Below, piece after piece: positions 7,166 to 15,358 of a stretch of DNA of 64,000 nt (position 1 is the stretch's first letter; the number at the start of each line of letters is the position of its first letter). A program made the translations under genes and the position numbers. Location: positions 434,001-498,000 of the forward strand of contig JBBDRZ010000007.1 in assembly GCA_040905185.1 (NCBI GenBank), written 5' to 3'. This DNA comes from DASTEQ01 sp040905185 (GTDB lineage: Bacteria > Chloroflexota > Limnocylindria > QHBO01). A model generated the notes under the pieces. The model had not been told where the DNA came from, made no database searches, and saw nothing but the letters and a program-made list of their open reading frames with translations.

Positions 7166-9322
7166 CTACGGCTGCGCTTCGGATTCGGGGAGCTTTGCGT
7201 TTCGGGAGTTGAACGCGACCCGGAAGAGTCGATATTCGCGGACGCCCTCGGCGGCGAGCACGGCGGAAAGGACCACTGTTTCGGCGGCGAGGATCCATCC
7301 GATCGCAGCCGGGACCAGGAGCGCGGCCGCGACTGGCACCAGCACCAGGACAAGCGCACCCACGACGGCAACCGTGACGCCCGATGAGGTTCGGCCGGTG
7401 ATCTTCCTGGTTGCGACCAGCGTGCTCTGGGAATCTTCGGTGCCGGCGAAGGTCGAGCCACCGCTCGAGAGGACCGCGAGGCTCAGCATCGCGAGGAAGC
7501 CGCTGCCGAGCACGTAGGCCGTGGCGAGCATCGGACCGTGGGCGAGCCACACCACGGCAAAAGCCGCGCCTGTTATGAGGACCACCAGCGCACCGAGCGC
7601 ATACCACGGCAATGTCCAAAGCGGCCGTCGAATCCCTCGGAAATAGGTGGTCTCGTCCGCCCCCATGAGCGCGTTCCACCCCAGGCTGACCGGCAGCCAG
7701 GCGAGGACGCCCAGGACCGCCACGCCGATGAAACCGGCGAGGACGACCACCCATTCGGGAGGCGCGTCGAAGAACGCGTCGACCAGGGGGAGGTTGAGGG
7801 CGCTCACGAACTCGATCAGGCCGCTTCCGAAGGCGGGGGTCAGCCAGGCGTAGACCCATCCGGCCACGACGGCGCCGCCCACGAACACCCGCATGGTCAG
7901 CAACAGGAGAACGCGCGCGTGCCGTCGCATGGCAGCTACCTGGAGTCGCGGATCCGTCAGTGGTGCCGCGTACGCCTTCGGGCCGCCGAGCGCGAACAGG
8001 CGTGAGGCCACGATGGCGACGAACTCGGTGGTGTTCCTCCAGTAGACGACGTGATCCCAGATTGTGGAGGCGAGGTTTCGGATCTTGTACGAGCGGATCT
8101 GCTTGCCGGCCACGTCCAACGGCCCCACCGGCGCCGGGTCCGCCGATGCCCACAGGTCCAGCCACTCCAGTCCCGGCTCCACCGCAACCACCTTCGCCCA
8201 GTCCGACTCGATGTCCTCCCCGGATTCGGTCCAGATGCGTCTGGCGGAGTTGAGCAGGGCGAATTCGGCGATGACGGCGAGGAGAACGGGGACGGCGATG
8301 AGCGGCCAGGGAGCCGCAGCCAAGAACGTCAGCCCTGCTACCACGAGGAAGGCCGCACTGCCGATGGCAGACAGCGTCTGCACTGCCGTCTGGGACCCCC
8401 GCGCCATGGTCAGGACGAACGTGAGCTTCCGCACCGCCTGGCCGTAGGTGACGAACAGACCGATGGGCGCCGGCTTCGGCGACCCCTCCTTGGGGGCAGC
8501 CGGACGATCGGTCAGCTCATGCTTCAGGGCGTACCACGATACGGCTGTCCCCTGGGAGTGGGCGACCACGGCGACGGTGGCGCATTCGCGGAGCAGGACC
8601 TGCAGGTCTGACCGCACCTGGGTTGCCATGGCGCCGAAGCGGATGGGGCTCCGGGTCAGGACGTAGGCGTCTCCGAACCCGTTCGCCAGGCCTCGCTGCA
8701 GCGAGCGGGCGAGGTCCGCCATGAAGGGGAGCCGGGTGATCGCGAGCAGGACGAGGGCCAGGGCGAGCGCGGTGACCACCAGCCCCATGATCGCCGCTCC
8801 CAGCAGCATGACCGTGCCGGCGAGGAGCGTGACCGGGATGAGCGCCAGGCGGAGAAGCCGGGGGACCGATTCGCCGATTTCCATTCGGTTCACGATGCCC
8901 GCCACCTGGGTCGCAAAGACCCACGGTCCGACGGTGACCGCCCATCCGGCCAGCTCAGCGTAGGTTGCCGGTCGGAAGACGTCAGCCCACGAGGATTCGG
9001 CGACGATCCAGTGTGCCGGCGCGCCCGTGCCGGTCGGCGGTGTGATCCGGACCACCGCATGAGCGGTCGGTATGCCATCACTGGATACCTGCCGAAGGGC
9101 GACGTCGAGCACGTCCACCCCGGCGCCGCCGGGCCCTCCCGGGCTCTCAACTCGGCGCCTGAGCCATCGGAAGATGTAGTCACCCTCCTCGGTCAAGGTG
9201 TCGCCGCGCATCTGCTCGCCGATGCCGTGGACGAGAAGGATCCCGAGGTTGTATTTGCGCCGGAGCCCGAGTCGCCGGCGACTGTCCTTGATCCCCTCGT
9301 CCAGCTCAGCGGATTGCAGCAT
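7166..9322 (-). CDS. Large membrane protein with alpha/beta-hydrolase motifs
   Basis: The 718-residue protein opens with an alpha/beta-hydrolase-like oxyanion strand ILLVHGIGEQ (residues 29-38) and carries a nucleophile-elbow-like AVVAHSQG with Ser256 at 251-258. Between and after them are many hydrophobic helices: pairs near 160-200, 300-350, then four or more near 490-660. The start at 9322 (MLQSAELDEG) is chosen because upstream in-frame sequence is low-complexity and noncoding-like. HGIGEQ and AHSQG in one protein suggest a membrane-tethered lipase or esterase, possibly acting on lipids; the Asp/His of a triad are not assigned. It is divergent from the DUF3892 gene. Confidence 0.7.
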   Translation of the reverse strand: MLQSAELDEGIKDSRRRLGLRRKYNLGILLVHGIGEQMRGDTLTEEGDYIFRWLRRRVESPGGPGGAGVDVLDVALRQVSSDGIPTAHAVVRITPPTGTGAPAHWIVAESSWADVFRPATYAELAGWAVTVGPWVFATQVAGIVNRMEIGESVPRLLRLALIPVTLLAGTVMLLGAAIMGLVVTALALALVLLAITRLPFMADLARSLQRGLANGFGDAYVLTRSPIRFGAMATQVRSDLQVLLRECATVAVVAHSQGTAVSWYALKHELTDRPAAPKEGSPKPAPIGLFVTYGQAVRKLTFVLTMARGSQTAVQTLSAIGSAAFLVVAGLTFLAAAPWPLIAVPVLLAVIAEFALLNSARRIWTESGEDIESDWAKVVAVEPGLEWLDLWASADPAPVGPLDVAGKQIRSYKIRNLASTIWDHVVYWRNTTEFVAIVASRLFALGGPKAYAAPLTDPRLQVAAMRRHARVLLLLTMRVFVGGAVVAGWVYAWLTPAFGSGLIEFVSALNLPLVDAFFDAPPEWVVVLAGFIGVAVLGVLAWLPVSLGWNALMGADETTYFRGIRRPLWTLPWYALGALVVLITGAAFAVVWLAHGPMLATAYVLGSGFLAMLSLAVLSSGGSTFAGTEDSQSTLVATRKITGRTSSGVTVAVVGALVLVLVPVAAALLVPAAIGWILAAETVVLSAVLAAEGVREYRLFRVAFNSRNAKLPESEAQP

Positions 9323-9505
9323 TCCGCAGAGCCTAACAGCGGCCGGTTGAGCCCACGGCCCGCCGGCCGCCACCGGAGAGCGGGACGACGACCTCTCGGT
9401 TCGAGGGCGTGTTTCGCAGCTGGACCGATCCGTGTCCAGATTGATGATACTGTAGCCTCGACCTCCAGGGATCTCCGGGGGCTCTGGAGGGATGCGGGGT
9501 AACTG

Positions 9506-9784
9506 ATGCCTGTCGTGACGCGGGTCAGGAAGGTCCAGGCACCAGACGGCAGGCACGAGCACATTGGGGGTGTGTGCACGGCCGACGGCACGTATTTCTC
9601 ACGTCAGCAGGTCGCGGCCGCGATAGACGCCGGGGAAGCGTGGTGGTCGGAGGGCGCGGGCACACGAGCGCGCATCCGCAAGGCACCCTATTGCCCGTAC
9701 TCCGAGTGCCTGACCTTTCCGTACCTGACCACGGCACCGGACCACACCACCGCGAATAACCTGGAGAACCTCCCAGGATGCTGA
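9506..9784 (+). CDS. DUF3892 protein
   Basis: This 92-residue protein matches DUF3892 throughout: ITxVRK-like start VTRVRKVQAPDG, HEHIGGVCTADGTYFSRQQV, an IRKAPYCPYSECLTFPYLTT segment with two cysteines, and the closing NNLENLPGC. A GGGGTAACTG stretch precedes the ATG. Family members are short, often phage- or accessory-associated proteins with no assigned function. It is divergent from the membrane hydrolase-like gene with 183 bp between. Confidence 0.8.
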   Translation: MPVVTRVRKVQAPDGRHEHIGGVCTADGTYFSRQQVAAAIDAGEAWWSEGAGTRARIRKAPYCPYSECLTFPYLTTAPDHTTANNLENLPGC

Positions 9785-9846
9785 ACGGAGGCCGGGCCGC
9801 ATGCCGCTGCTATCTGTGGGGGATCAGGTCTTGGTCGGGCGCCGGC

Positions 9847-9966
9847 TTATGGCCAGCCGCCCTTGTCGTTGTCAGCCAGGACGGTGGCCACCGAGGCCAA
9901 CGCCATGAGCACAGCAAGTGACCACGCAAAGACAATGGGACGGATCTTTCGGATCCAGGTAGCCAT
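9847..9966 (-). CDS. 39-residue secreted peptide precursor (candidate signal peptide gene)
   Basis: The 39 codons encode a textbook Sec leader: basic start MATWIRKIRP, hydrophobic core IVFAWSLAVLMALASVATVL, then a short polar end ADNDKGGWP. Cleavage after an A-x-A-like V-L-A site would release about DNDKGGWP. GAAGGAG lies 7 nt before the ATG, and a TTGACA/TACGCT promoter starts about 70 nt upstream. The gene is divergent from an XRE-TPR regulator at 10138. In Gram-positive RRNPP systems such tiny exported peptides are the ligands of the neighbouring HTH-TPR regulator; that role here is inference. A plain small secreted protein is the alternative. Confidence 0.7.
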   Translation of the reverse strand: MATWIRKIRPIVFAWSLAVLMALASVATVLADNDKGGWP

Positions 9967-10041
9967 GGGCCGGCTCCTTCCCGGCACGCCTCATGGCCCG
10001 GCCCCCGATTCGAGGGGTCGCACAGGCGACCTCTGGGCGCC

Positions 10042-10071
10042 AGCGTATGTGGGCGATTCGGCGGGTGTCAA
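10042..10071 (-). promoter_or_regulatory. Sigma-70-type promoter of the secreted peptide gene
   Basis: On the minus strand TTGACA (complement of 10066-10071) is followed after 18 nt by TACGCT (complement of 10042-10047). The -35 is a consensus match. Transcription would begin near 10035 and give a leader of about 70 nt before the peptide ATG at 9966. The -35 overlaps the first 22-bp repeat, so a protein bound there would affect this promoter. Confidence 0.6.
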
Positions 10072-10089
10072 GTATTTATATAGTCGTGG
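10068..10089 (+). promoter_or_regulatory. 22-bp direct repeat, site 1 (candidate operator)
   Basis: The motif is TCAAGT, five variable bases, then TATAGTCGTGG. It recurs 46 bp downstream as TCAAGT-N5-TATAGTCGCGG, so 16 of the 17 bases outside the spacer are identical. Site 1 covers the -35 of the peptide promoter on the other strand. It is probably bound by the XRE-TPR regulator whose gene follows. Confidence 0.55.
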
Positions 10090-10113
10090 GGCCGTTGTGG
10101 GTCGGCCCGGGAA

Positions 10114-10135
10114 TCAAGTGGCGGTATAGTCGCGG
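10114..10135 (+). promoter_or_regulatory. 22-bp direct repeat, site 2, with leaderless -10 of the regulator
   Basis: This is the second copy of the TCAAGT-N5-TATAGTCG motif. Its TATAGT (10125-10130) sits 7 nt before the ATG at 10138, the spacing of a leaderless -10 element seen at many genes in this window. A protein bound here would directly overlap the regulator's own promoter, so autoregulation is likely. Confidence 0.55.
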
Positions 10136-10137
10136 CG

Positions 10138-11460
10138 ATGGGCGCAGTCCGGTCGACCCGGCGCAAGGCCCGGGTCGTCAACGTGGTCAACAATCGGCCG
10201 CTGGCGCAGGCCATTGGCGCGAACGTGCGCCGCCTGCGGACGTCGGCCAACCTCACCCAGCGCCAGCTCGCACAACCGCGCTATACGCCGGCCTACGTCA
10301 GCGCGCTGGAGAACGGCCTGGCCAAGCCGTCCATGGCTTCGCTCCACTACTTCGCCGAGCGGCTGAGGGTCCCGATTGGGGCGTTCCTCCCTCCCGAGCC
10401 TGGCCAGGCGGACCGGTTGGAGGCGGATCTCCGACTCGCGTCGGGCGACTATGAGAGTGCGTTGTCGGCATATCGGAGCCTGCTCGAGCAGGCGGCCGGC
10501 GAGCGAGCTCGGGCGGAGATCCTGCGTGGCATGGCCGAGAGCCTGTGCCGGCTGCGGCGCGGAGCCGAGGCGATCGGTCCCGCAGCGGAGTCCGTGGCGA
10601 TTCTCGAGCGGCTACCTCGGGCCGCCGATGAGGCCTATGCGAGCTACTGGCTGGCGTATGCCCACCAACTAGCCGATAACTCGCCTGAGGCGCGCGCTAT
10701 CCTCAAGTCGCTGCTGGATCGCGTCCGCCAAGGTTTGGACGTGCTCCCGGACTTCAAGTTCCGGGTCCTGGTGGCGCTTGCCAACGTCGAGGGCTGGGAA
10801 GGGGAACACGACCGAGCGCTCGCGTATCTGGAGGAAGCCAGAGGCCTGGTCGCCGACCTCGATGAGTTCCGGCGGGCGACACTCCTGTGGAACCTGTCGC
10901 GCAGCTACGGAGACGTCGGTGATGATGAGGCCTCGTTCCGTTCGGGGAGCCAGGCGCTGGGGATCTTCCAGGTGCTGGAGGCGAAACAGGAGGTCGCGTC
11001 GCTCGAAAACACGTTGGCCTTGACCATGCTCCGGCTTGGCAATCTCGCCCGGGCTCGCGAGTTCGCGGACCAGGCCCGTCAGCATGCCGACGTGATGCCG
11101 GCAGCCACCTTCCTGCCCCATGTGCTGGACACCGAGGCTCAGATTGCGCTGGCCCGGGGGGAACCTGAGTTGGCGCTGGAGAAACTGGCGGAAGCGGCGC
11201 GAGATGCCGAGGGTGGGAGGAATCCAGAGGCTGCGGCCGCGATTCACCACACCCGCGCCCGCGCACTGGCCGCGCAGGGCCAGGCAGATCAGGCGGTGGT
11301 CGAATACGACCAGGCCGCGCAGGCGTATCGGGATCTTGGCTTCACCGGCCGCCTGCGGCCGGTGCTCTCGGAATGGGCAGAGCTGTATGGCCAGATCGGC
11401 AAGCCGTCCGAGGCGGTCGAGCTCTACCGCGAGGCGCTGGCCCTCAAGCCGCGACGGTAG
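10138..11460 (+). CDS. XRE-family HTH regulator with TPR domain (RRNPP-like)
   Basis: The 440 residues begin with an XRE helix-turn-helix (about 22-82: LAQAIGANVRRLRTSANLTQ, then YVSALENGLAKPS). The rest is an all-helical TPR array of about eight units (95-438), ending in the clear repeat YGQIGKPSEAVELYREALAL. This is the architecture of RRNPP peptide receptors (Rgg, PlcR, Rap group), where the TPR concavity binds a short peptide. No Shine-Dalgarno precedes the ATG; TATAGT 7 nt upstream suggests a leaderless mRNA. The divergent neighbour at 9847 encodes a secreted peptide. XRE-TPR proteins without peptide ligands also exist. Confidence 0.8.
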   Translation: MGAVRSTRRKARVVNVVNNRPLAQAIGANVRRLRTSANLTQRQLAQPRYTPAYVSALENGLAKPSMASLHYFAERLRVPIGAFLPPEPGQADRLEADLRLASGDYESALSAYRSLLEQAAGERARAEILRGMAESLCRLRRGAEAIGPAAESVAILERLPRAADEAYASYWLAYAHQLADNSPEARAILKSLLDRVRQGLDVLPDFKFRVLVALANVEGWEGEHDRALAYLEEARGLVADLDEFRRATLLWNLSRSYGDVGDDEASFRSGSQALGIFQVLEAKQEVASLENTLALTMLRLGNLARAREFADQARQHADVMPAATFLPHVLDTEAQIALARGEPELALEKLAEAARDAEGGRNPEAAAAIHHTRARALAAQGQADQAVVEYDQAAQAYRDLGFTGRLRPVLSEWAELYGQIGKPSEAVELYREALALKPRR

Positions 11461-11509
11461 CGGGGTCGGTGGCGACAGTCATCGGCCAGAAGCTGGTGGT
11501 AGCCACCCG

Positions 11510-12223
11510 CTAGCCGACCAGGCGTGCCGTCACGCGGCCGTCAGGGGTGACCGACACCGCGGTCGGCACCAGGACGATTCCGTATTTACGCGCTAGCTCG
11601 GGACGCTCACGGACATCCACGGTCACCAGCCGACGGCCATCGGCTCGGAAGTCGTCGATCATGTCGCGGCAGTCCGTGCACAGCGGATGGCTGAAGGCCA
11701 CCACCAGCTCGCCATCCAGCGGCAACTCGGCGCCCATGTCAGCCAGCTCGATGCGGTCGAACTGCTGGGCACGGATTCCGCGCAGCCGCGCGCCAATCCG
11801 GTACATCTCGCAGCCCACGCACAGCCCGGTGCTGGCGGCCAGCAGGGCCAGCCCGGCGACCAGCACGCCGAGCGCCGCGCCCAGCGTCGTCAGTCCAATC
11901 GCGTAGGCGACGGTGGCGGTGCCCAGCACCACCAGGCCGACCTGGTTGGCGAAGCGGGGCGGGCGACTGTCCTCGATCGGTCCTTCGCCGATGCGCGGCT
12001 GGACCAGTTCGAAATAGGCCACACAGGCCACGCAATAGCGGCGTCCGAACCGAAGCCCGATCGCGAGTTGGAGCGCGAGGAGGGCCAGGATCGGCCACCA
12101 CCCGGTGAGCACGGCGACCACCGAGAGGCTGCCGATGGCTGCCTGGTTGAATCGCGGCGCACGGGCGTCGATGACGTCGAGGTCGCGGTAGGGATCTGCG
12201 GTTCGAACGACGGGAGTGGGCAT
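11510..12223 (-). CDS. DUF4395 membrane domain fused to thioredoxin-like domain
   Basis: Residues 20-145 are DUF4395: APRFNQAAIGSLSV, helices near 31-55, 95-112 and 114-132, and two family CxxC pairs, C64-VA-C67 and C135-VG-C138. Residues 165-237 form a thioredoxin-like fold with the active-site-like C182-TD-C185 in SHPLCTDC, a VDV strand, a cis-Pro-like LVPTAV, and a final beta strand. The protein probably moves electrons or relays disulfide exchange at the membrane. It converges with the regulator gene. Its many cysteines suggest a redox role, but no partner is nearby. Confidence 0.8.
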   Translation of the reverse strand: MPTPVVRTADPYRDLDVIDARAPRFNQAAIGSLSVVAVLTGWWPILALLALQLAIGLRFGRRYCVACVAYFELVQPRIGEGPIEDSRPPRFANQVGLVVLGTATVAYAIGLTTLGAALGVLVAGLALLAASTGLCVGCEMYRIGARLRGIRAQQFDRIELADMGAELPLDGELVVAFSHPLCTDCRDMIDDFRADGRRLVTVDVRERPELARKYGIVLVPTAVSVTPDGRVTARLVG

Positions 12224-12483
12224 GGGTCGCCTCGCGTGGAAACGTGGAGGGAAGGCGGCGACCGACCGGGATCGGTCTCGAGCGGGCGGGAGGAAGGGCC
12301 GGGGCGTCGCTTGGGAGCGACGTTCGCGCGCACACGGCGCGGGTCAGGCGAGAGGGATCCTCCCGCCTAGCGACAGGCGCAAGAGCAAGCGGCGTGCGTT
12401 CGCAGGCTGGTCATGTTGCTGGCCGCCAAGCCTACGCCTCTGCCGCCGCATCGGCAAACGGCGGGCTTGACCGGGGTGGGTGT

Positions 12484-13647
12484 TCATGCGTTCTGCGTTG
12501 TCCTCGTGATCGCCGAGGCGAGGCGGGCACCTGCTTCGGCCAGGACATCAGGAGGGTGCATGCTGAACGCCAGGCGGAGTGCGTTCGGCGCCTCGTTCGG
12601 GTCCAAGAAGAACACACGAGCGGGCAGGAATTCCATTCCGCTCGCACTGGCCACGGGGAGGAGCTTCTCGCCGCTCGTGCCGCTCGGGAGTTGCATCCAG
12701 ACGAAGTACCCGCCGGCAGGGACGGACCACGACACGGTCTCGGGCATGTGCTCGGCGAGGCTCTGCAGTAGCCGATCGCGTTGAGTGCGGTAGGCGGCAC
12801 GAAATCGATCGACCTGATGCGCGTAGTGACCGGCGGCCGCATATTCGGACAGGACGGTCGCCGCGAAGTGGGTCGTGCCACCACCCGAATCGAGCAGGCC
12901 GCCGGCCACCATCCGGGCCACGACTCCCGCGTCGGCCGTGATGTATCCCACGCGGAGGCCCGGCGCGACCGACTTCGCGAAGCTTCCGAGCCTGATCACG
13001 GACGAGCTGGTGTCCGATGCCCAAAGGGAGGCGGGGGCTGGACCATCGTACGAGAGCTCCCGGTAGGTGTCGTCCTCGACGATGAGGAGCTCCTCCCGCG
13101 CGGCAAGCGCAAGCAGCTCCGCGCGCCGCTCGTCCGGCATGACGCGGCCAGTGGGATTGTGGAAGGTCGGGATCGTGTACAGGAGTCGGGGCCGCTGTTG
13201 GCGCTGGCGGAGCTGCGTCACGACCCGCGCGAGCTCATCTGGCAGGACCCCGCCGGCATCTGACTCGACACCCACCAACTGGACCGGGTGGTCCCGCAGG
13301 ATGCGCATCGCGAGGTGGTAGGTCGGCACGTCGATGAGGACGGTGTCGCCGGGGTCAAGTGAGAAAGAGGCCGCCAGATCGAGTCCCTGGGAGGCACCGC
13401 TGGTGATGACGACCTCTGCGGGGGACGGGGCCCGTCCATCGGTCTGCCCCAGGCGGCCGCAGATGAATTCGATCAGCGGCGGCGGCCCTGCCGGCTTGCC
13501 GTAGGCGAGCATCTCCGGCCCGTATCGGTCCATTGCCCGCTCCGCCGCTGCGCGCAGCTCCCGCACCGGCAGGAGGGTCGGATCCGGGTGCCCCCACGCC
13601 AGGTCGATGACGCCGGGGACCGGCTGGAACTGCGTCAGTTCTCCCAC
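12484..13647 (-). CDS. PLP-dependent aminotransferase, class I/II (LysN/MocR-type)
   Basis: The 387 residues match fold-type I aminotransferases of the 2-aminoadipate/aromatic group: substrate loop LAWGHPDP, SGASQGLDLA, FHNPTG with N164, D192 for the pyridine nitrogen in VEDDTYRELSYDG, and the Schiff-base lysine K225 in GSFAKSVAPGLRVGYI, with the phosphate-binding RVG arginine. It probably transfers amino groups between an amino acid and 2-oxoglutarate. The gene is divergent from the cupin gene at 13735. The 260-bp stretch from 12224 to 12483 downstream of it shows no gene. Confidence 0.85.
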   Translation of the reverse strand: MGELTQFQPVPGVIDLAWGHPDPTLLPVRELRAAAERAMDRYGPEMLAYGKPAGPPPLIEFICGRLGQTDGRAPSPAEVVITSGASQGLDLAASFSLDPGDTVLIDVPTYHLAMRILRDHPVQLVGVESDAGGVLPDELARVVTQLRQRQQRPRLLYTIPTFHNPTGRVMPDERRAELLALAAREELLIVEDDTYRELSYDGPAPASLWASDTSSSVIRLGSFAKSVAPGLRVGYITADAGVVARMVAGGLLDSGGGTTHFAATVLSEYAAAGHYAHQVDRFRAAYRTQRDRLLQSLAEHMPETVSWSVPAGGYFVWMQLPSGTSGEKLLPVASASGMEFLPARVFFLDPNEAPNALRLAFSMHPPDVLAEAGARLASAITRTTQNA

Positions 13648-13722
13648 GGCTGGCGAGTATACGGACGACTTTCATCCGCGCCGATGAGCGCACCCGCGCC
13701 GATGTGGGTCCCACTCGGCTGA

Positions 13723-13728
13723 TAGGCT
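13723..13728 (+). promoter_or_regulatory. Leaderless -10 of the cupin gene
   Basis: TAGGCT lies 6 nt before the GTG start at 13735. There is no Shine-Dalgarno, so transcription probably begins at the start codon. Confidence 0.5.
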
Positions 13729-13734
13729 GGCGGC

Positions 13735-14211
13735 GTGTCGTACGAGAGCCACGTGGGAGAAATCAGCGCGATCTACCGAGCTGCGTCAGCTGTGCCGGGC
13801 ATTCGCGGCCCGAACAGCTCGATGTTGTTCGTGGCGCCGGGATCGATGACGAGACGCCAGTTCGGCATGTTCCGACGCGACATGAAGGCGCGGTCCGGCG
13901 GCCCCGATACCCATATCCATCGGACCTTCTCCGAGTCCTTCTACGTCCTACGGGGAACAGTCCGCTTCTATGACGGGACGGGTTGGGTAGACGCGACCGC
14001 CGGGGACTTCCTGTACGTGCCGAAAGGCGGGATCCACGCCTTCCGCAACGACTCCGACAAGCCGGCTTCGATGCTGATTCTCTTTGCCCCAGGCGCGGCC
14101 CGCGAGCGCTACTTCATGGAGGTTGATGAGATTGCCAGATCCGGCAGGCAGCTGAGCGACGCGGAGTGGACCGAGCTCTGGGCTCGCCACGACCAGTACA
14201 TGGTCGGCTGA
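13735..14211 (+). CDS. Cupin-domain protein
   Basis: This 158-residue single-domain cupin carries motif 1 as GGPDTHIHRTFSESFYVLRG (two His and a Glu) and motif 2 as GDFLYVPKGGIHAFRN with the last metal-ligand His. The GTG start fits the leaderless -10 and the length of the family. The C-terminal helix (DAEWTELWARHDQYMV) is typical of dioxygenase-like or quercetinase-like small cupins. It is divergent from the aminotransferase; the substrate is unknown. Confidence 0.8.
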   Translation: MSYESHVGEISAIYRAASAVPGIRGPNSSMLFVAPGSMTRRQFGMFRRDMKARSGGPDTHIHRTFSESFYVLRGTVRFYDGTGWVDATAGDFLYVPKGGIHAFRNDSDKPASMLILFAPGAARERYFMEVDEIARSGRQLSDAEWTELWARHDQYMVG

Positions 14212-14330
14212 TTGCGCGGTTAGGGACCCTCCATCAGGTCGAACGTTTGCTTGGTCACTGGTAGCGGAGGCACTCGAGAGATAGTCCGCAGCCCTTGACA
14301 TCTTGGCAACTCGGGTGTCACCATTCGCCC

Positions 14331-14585
14331 GTGAGTGACACTAACGTACTGTCGGTGGGACCAAAGGGTCGGGTCGTCATTCCGGTCGAGATCCGACGCC
14401 AGCTGGGCCTCGAGGAGGGGAGCCAGCTTGTCGCGCTGGTGGAAGGCGAGGGTGTGCTGCTTCTGCCGCGAGATGCCGTCAAAGAGCGGCTGCGGGGCAT
14501 GTTCGCCGGTGTCCGGACCAGCATGGCCGAGGAACTGATCCGTGATCGGCGGGCTGCGGCCGCAAAGGACTCGCGGGACCGGTGA
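14331..14585 (+). CDS. vapB: AbrB/SpoVT-type antitoxin
   Basis: The 84-residue protein starts with a swapped-hairpin AbrB domain: VLSVGPKGRVVIPVEIRRQL, then GSQLVALVEGEGVLLLPR. The C-terminal half is a charged helix for toxin binding. The GTG at 14331 follows a TTGACA (14295-14300) and a weak CACCAT -10 six nucleotides upstream, so it may be leaderless. It overlaps the VapC start (TGATG). Antitoxins of this type bind their own promoter and neutralise the PIN toxin encoded next. Confidence 0.85.
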   Translation: MSDTNVLSVGPKGRVVIPVEIRRQLGLEEGSQLVALVEGEGVLLLPRDAVKERLRGMFAGVRTSMAEELIRDRRAAAAKDSRDR

Positions 14586-14956
14586 TGGCCGTCGTCGATG
14601 CTTCTGTCGTCCTGGCGTGGCTTCAGGATGAGTCCGGAAGTGATGAGGCGGAGCCGCACCTGATGGAGGGGACCATCGGCGCCGCCAACTGGTCCGAGGT
14701 GCTTCAGAAGGCCCGACAGCATGGTGGACAGCCGGCGCTGGTCGCGCGCCTGCTGAGTTCCTTCGGCCTCCAGGTAGCCGACGTGACAGGCGCGGATGCG
14801 GAACGAGCGGCGGAGCTGTGGACTTCGGGGTCAGACCTCTCGCTGGCCGACCGGCTATGCCTCGCCCTTGGCCTGCGGCTCGGCGTTGCCGTCGTCAGCA
14901 CCGATTCGGCGTGGAAGTCCGTCCCTGATGGTCCTGCGGTGATCCTGATCCGGTAA
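14585..14956 (+). CDS. vapC: VapC-type PIN-domain ribonuclease toxin
   Basis: The 123 residues form a PIN domain with the four acidic residues expected for Mg-dependent RNA cleavage: D5 in VVDASVVLAWL, E38 in NWSEV, D89 in LSLADRLCLALG and D107 in VVSTDSAW. The start overlaps the antitoxin stop, a standard antitoxin-toxin arrangement that couples translation. VapC toxins cleave tRNA or rRNA at specific sites when the antitoxin is lost. A GTG one codon earlier is an alternative start. Confidence 0.88.
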   Translation: MAVVDASVVLAWLQDESGSDEAEPHLMEGTIGAANWSEVLQKARQHGGQPALVARLLSSFGLQVADVTGADAERAAELWTSGSDLSLADRLCLALGLRLGVAVVSTDSAWKSVPDGPAVILIR

Positions 14957-14987
14957 GAGCTCGAGCATGACCCAGCCGGACATGGGG

Positions 14988-15040
14988 AGGCCACGACTCC
15001 CGAGCCGGCGCGGTTGCCCGTTCCGGGGGAGTCGTGGCCT
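14988..15040. terminator. Bidirectional terminator hairpin between vapC and the ABM-like gene
   Basis: AGGCCACGACTCCC (14988-15001) and GGGAGTCGTGGCCT (15027-15040) are perfect 14-bp inverted arms around a 25-nt loop. The element sits between convergent genes and has no long U tract, as often seen in GC-rich bacteria. Confidence 0.75.
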
Positions 15041-15052
15041 ACAGGGGTAGGG

Positions 15053-15358
15053 TTACGCGAGGACAGGCGTTCCGTGCAGGAAGGCCAGGTCGCCGACGTA
15101 GCTGGTGATCAGCTGGACGCGGTCAGAGATGTTCTCCTTGACCCAGTTTGAAGACAGAGTCACAGACTTCTCAGCCTGCTCACGCGTCTCCCAAACGGTG
15201 ACAGAAGCAACCTTGCGGCTGCCGATGTCGGCCACTCCGTACTCGATGAAGCCAGGCTCCTTCGAGAAGCGGGGGAGCATGCCGTCCTTGGTCAGGCCGG
15301 CAAGCTCCTGGAAGCTGCCCTTGGTGATGTCGTAGATGGCAAGTCGAATGTGCTTCAC
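15053..15358 (-). CDS. ABM-like dimeric alpha-beta barrel protein, paralog 1
   Basis: The 101 residues have a ferredoxin-like beta-alpha-beta pattern: IRLAIYDITKGSFQEL, a central EPGFIEYGVADIG strand, and VTVWETREQAEKS before a helix. This resembles the antibiotic-biosynthesis-monooxygenase/stress-responsive barrel superfamily, which packs as dimers. AAGGAG lies 6 nt before the GTG start. It is about 70 percent identical by eye to the gene at 15604, with the same orientation, so the two arose by tandem duplication. The function is unknown; such proteins degrade or bind small hydrophobic molecules or heme. Confidence 0.7.
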   Translation of the reverse strand: MKHIRLAIYDITKGSFQELAGLTKDGMLPRFSKEPGFIEYGVADIGSRKVASVTVWETREQAEKSVTLSSNWVKENISDRVQLITSYVGDLAFLHGTPVLA

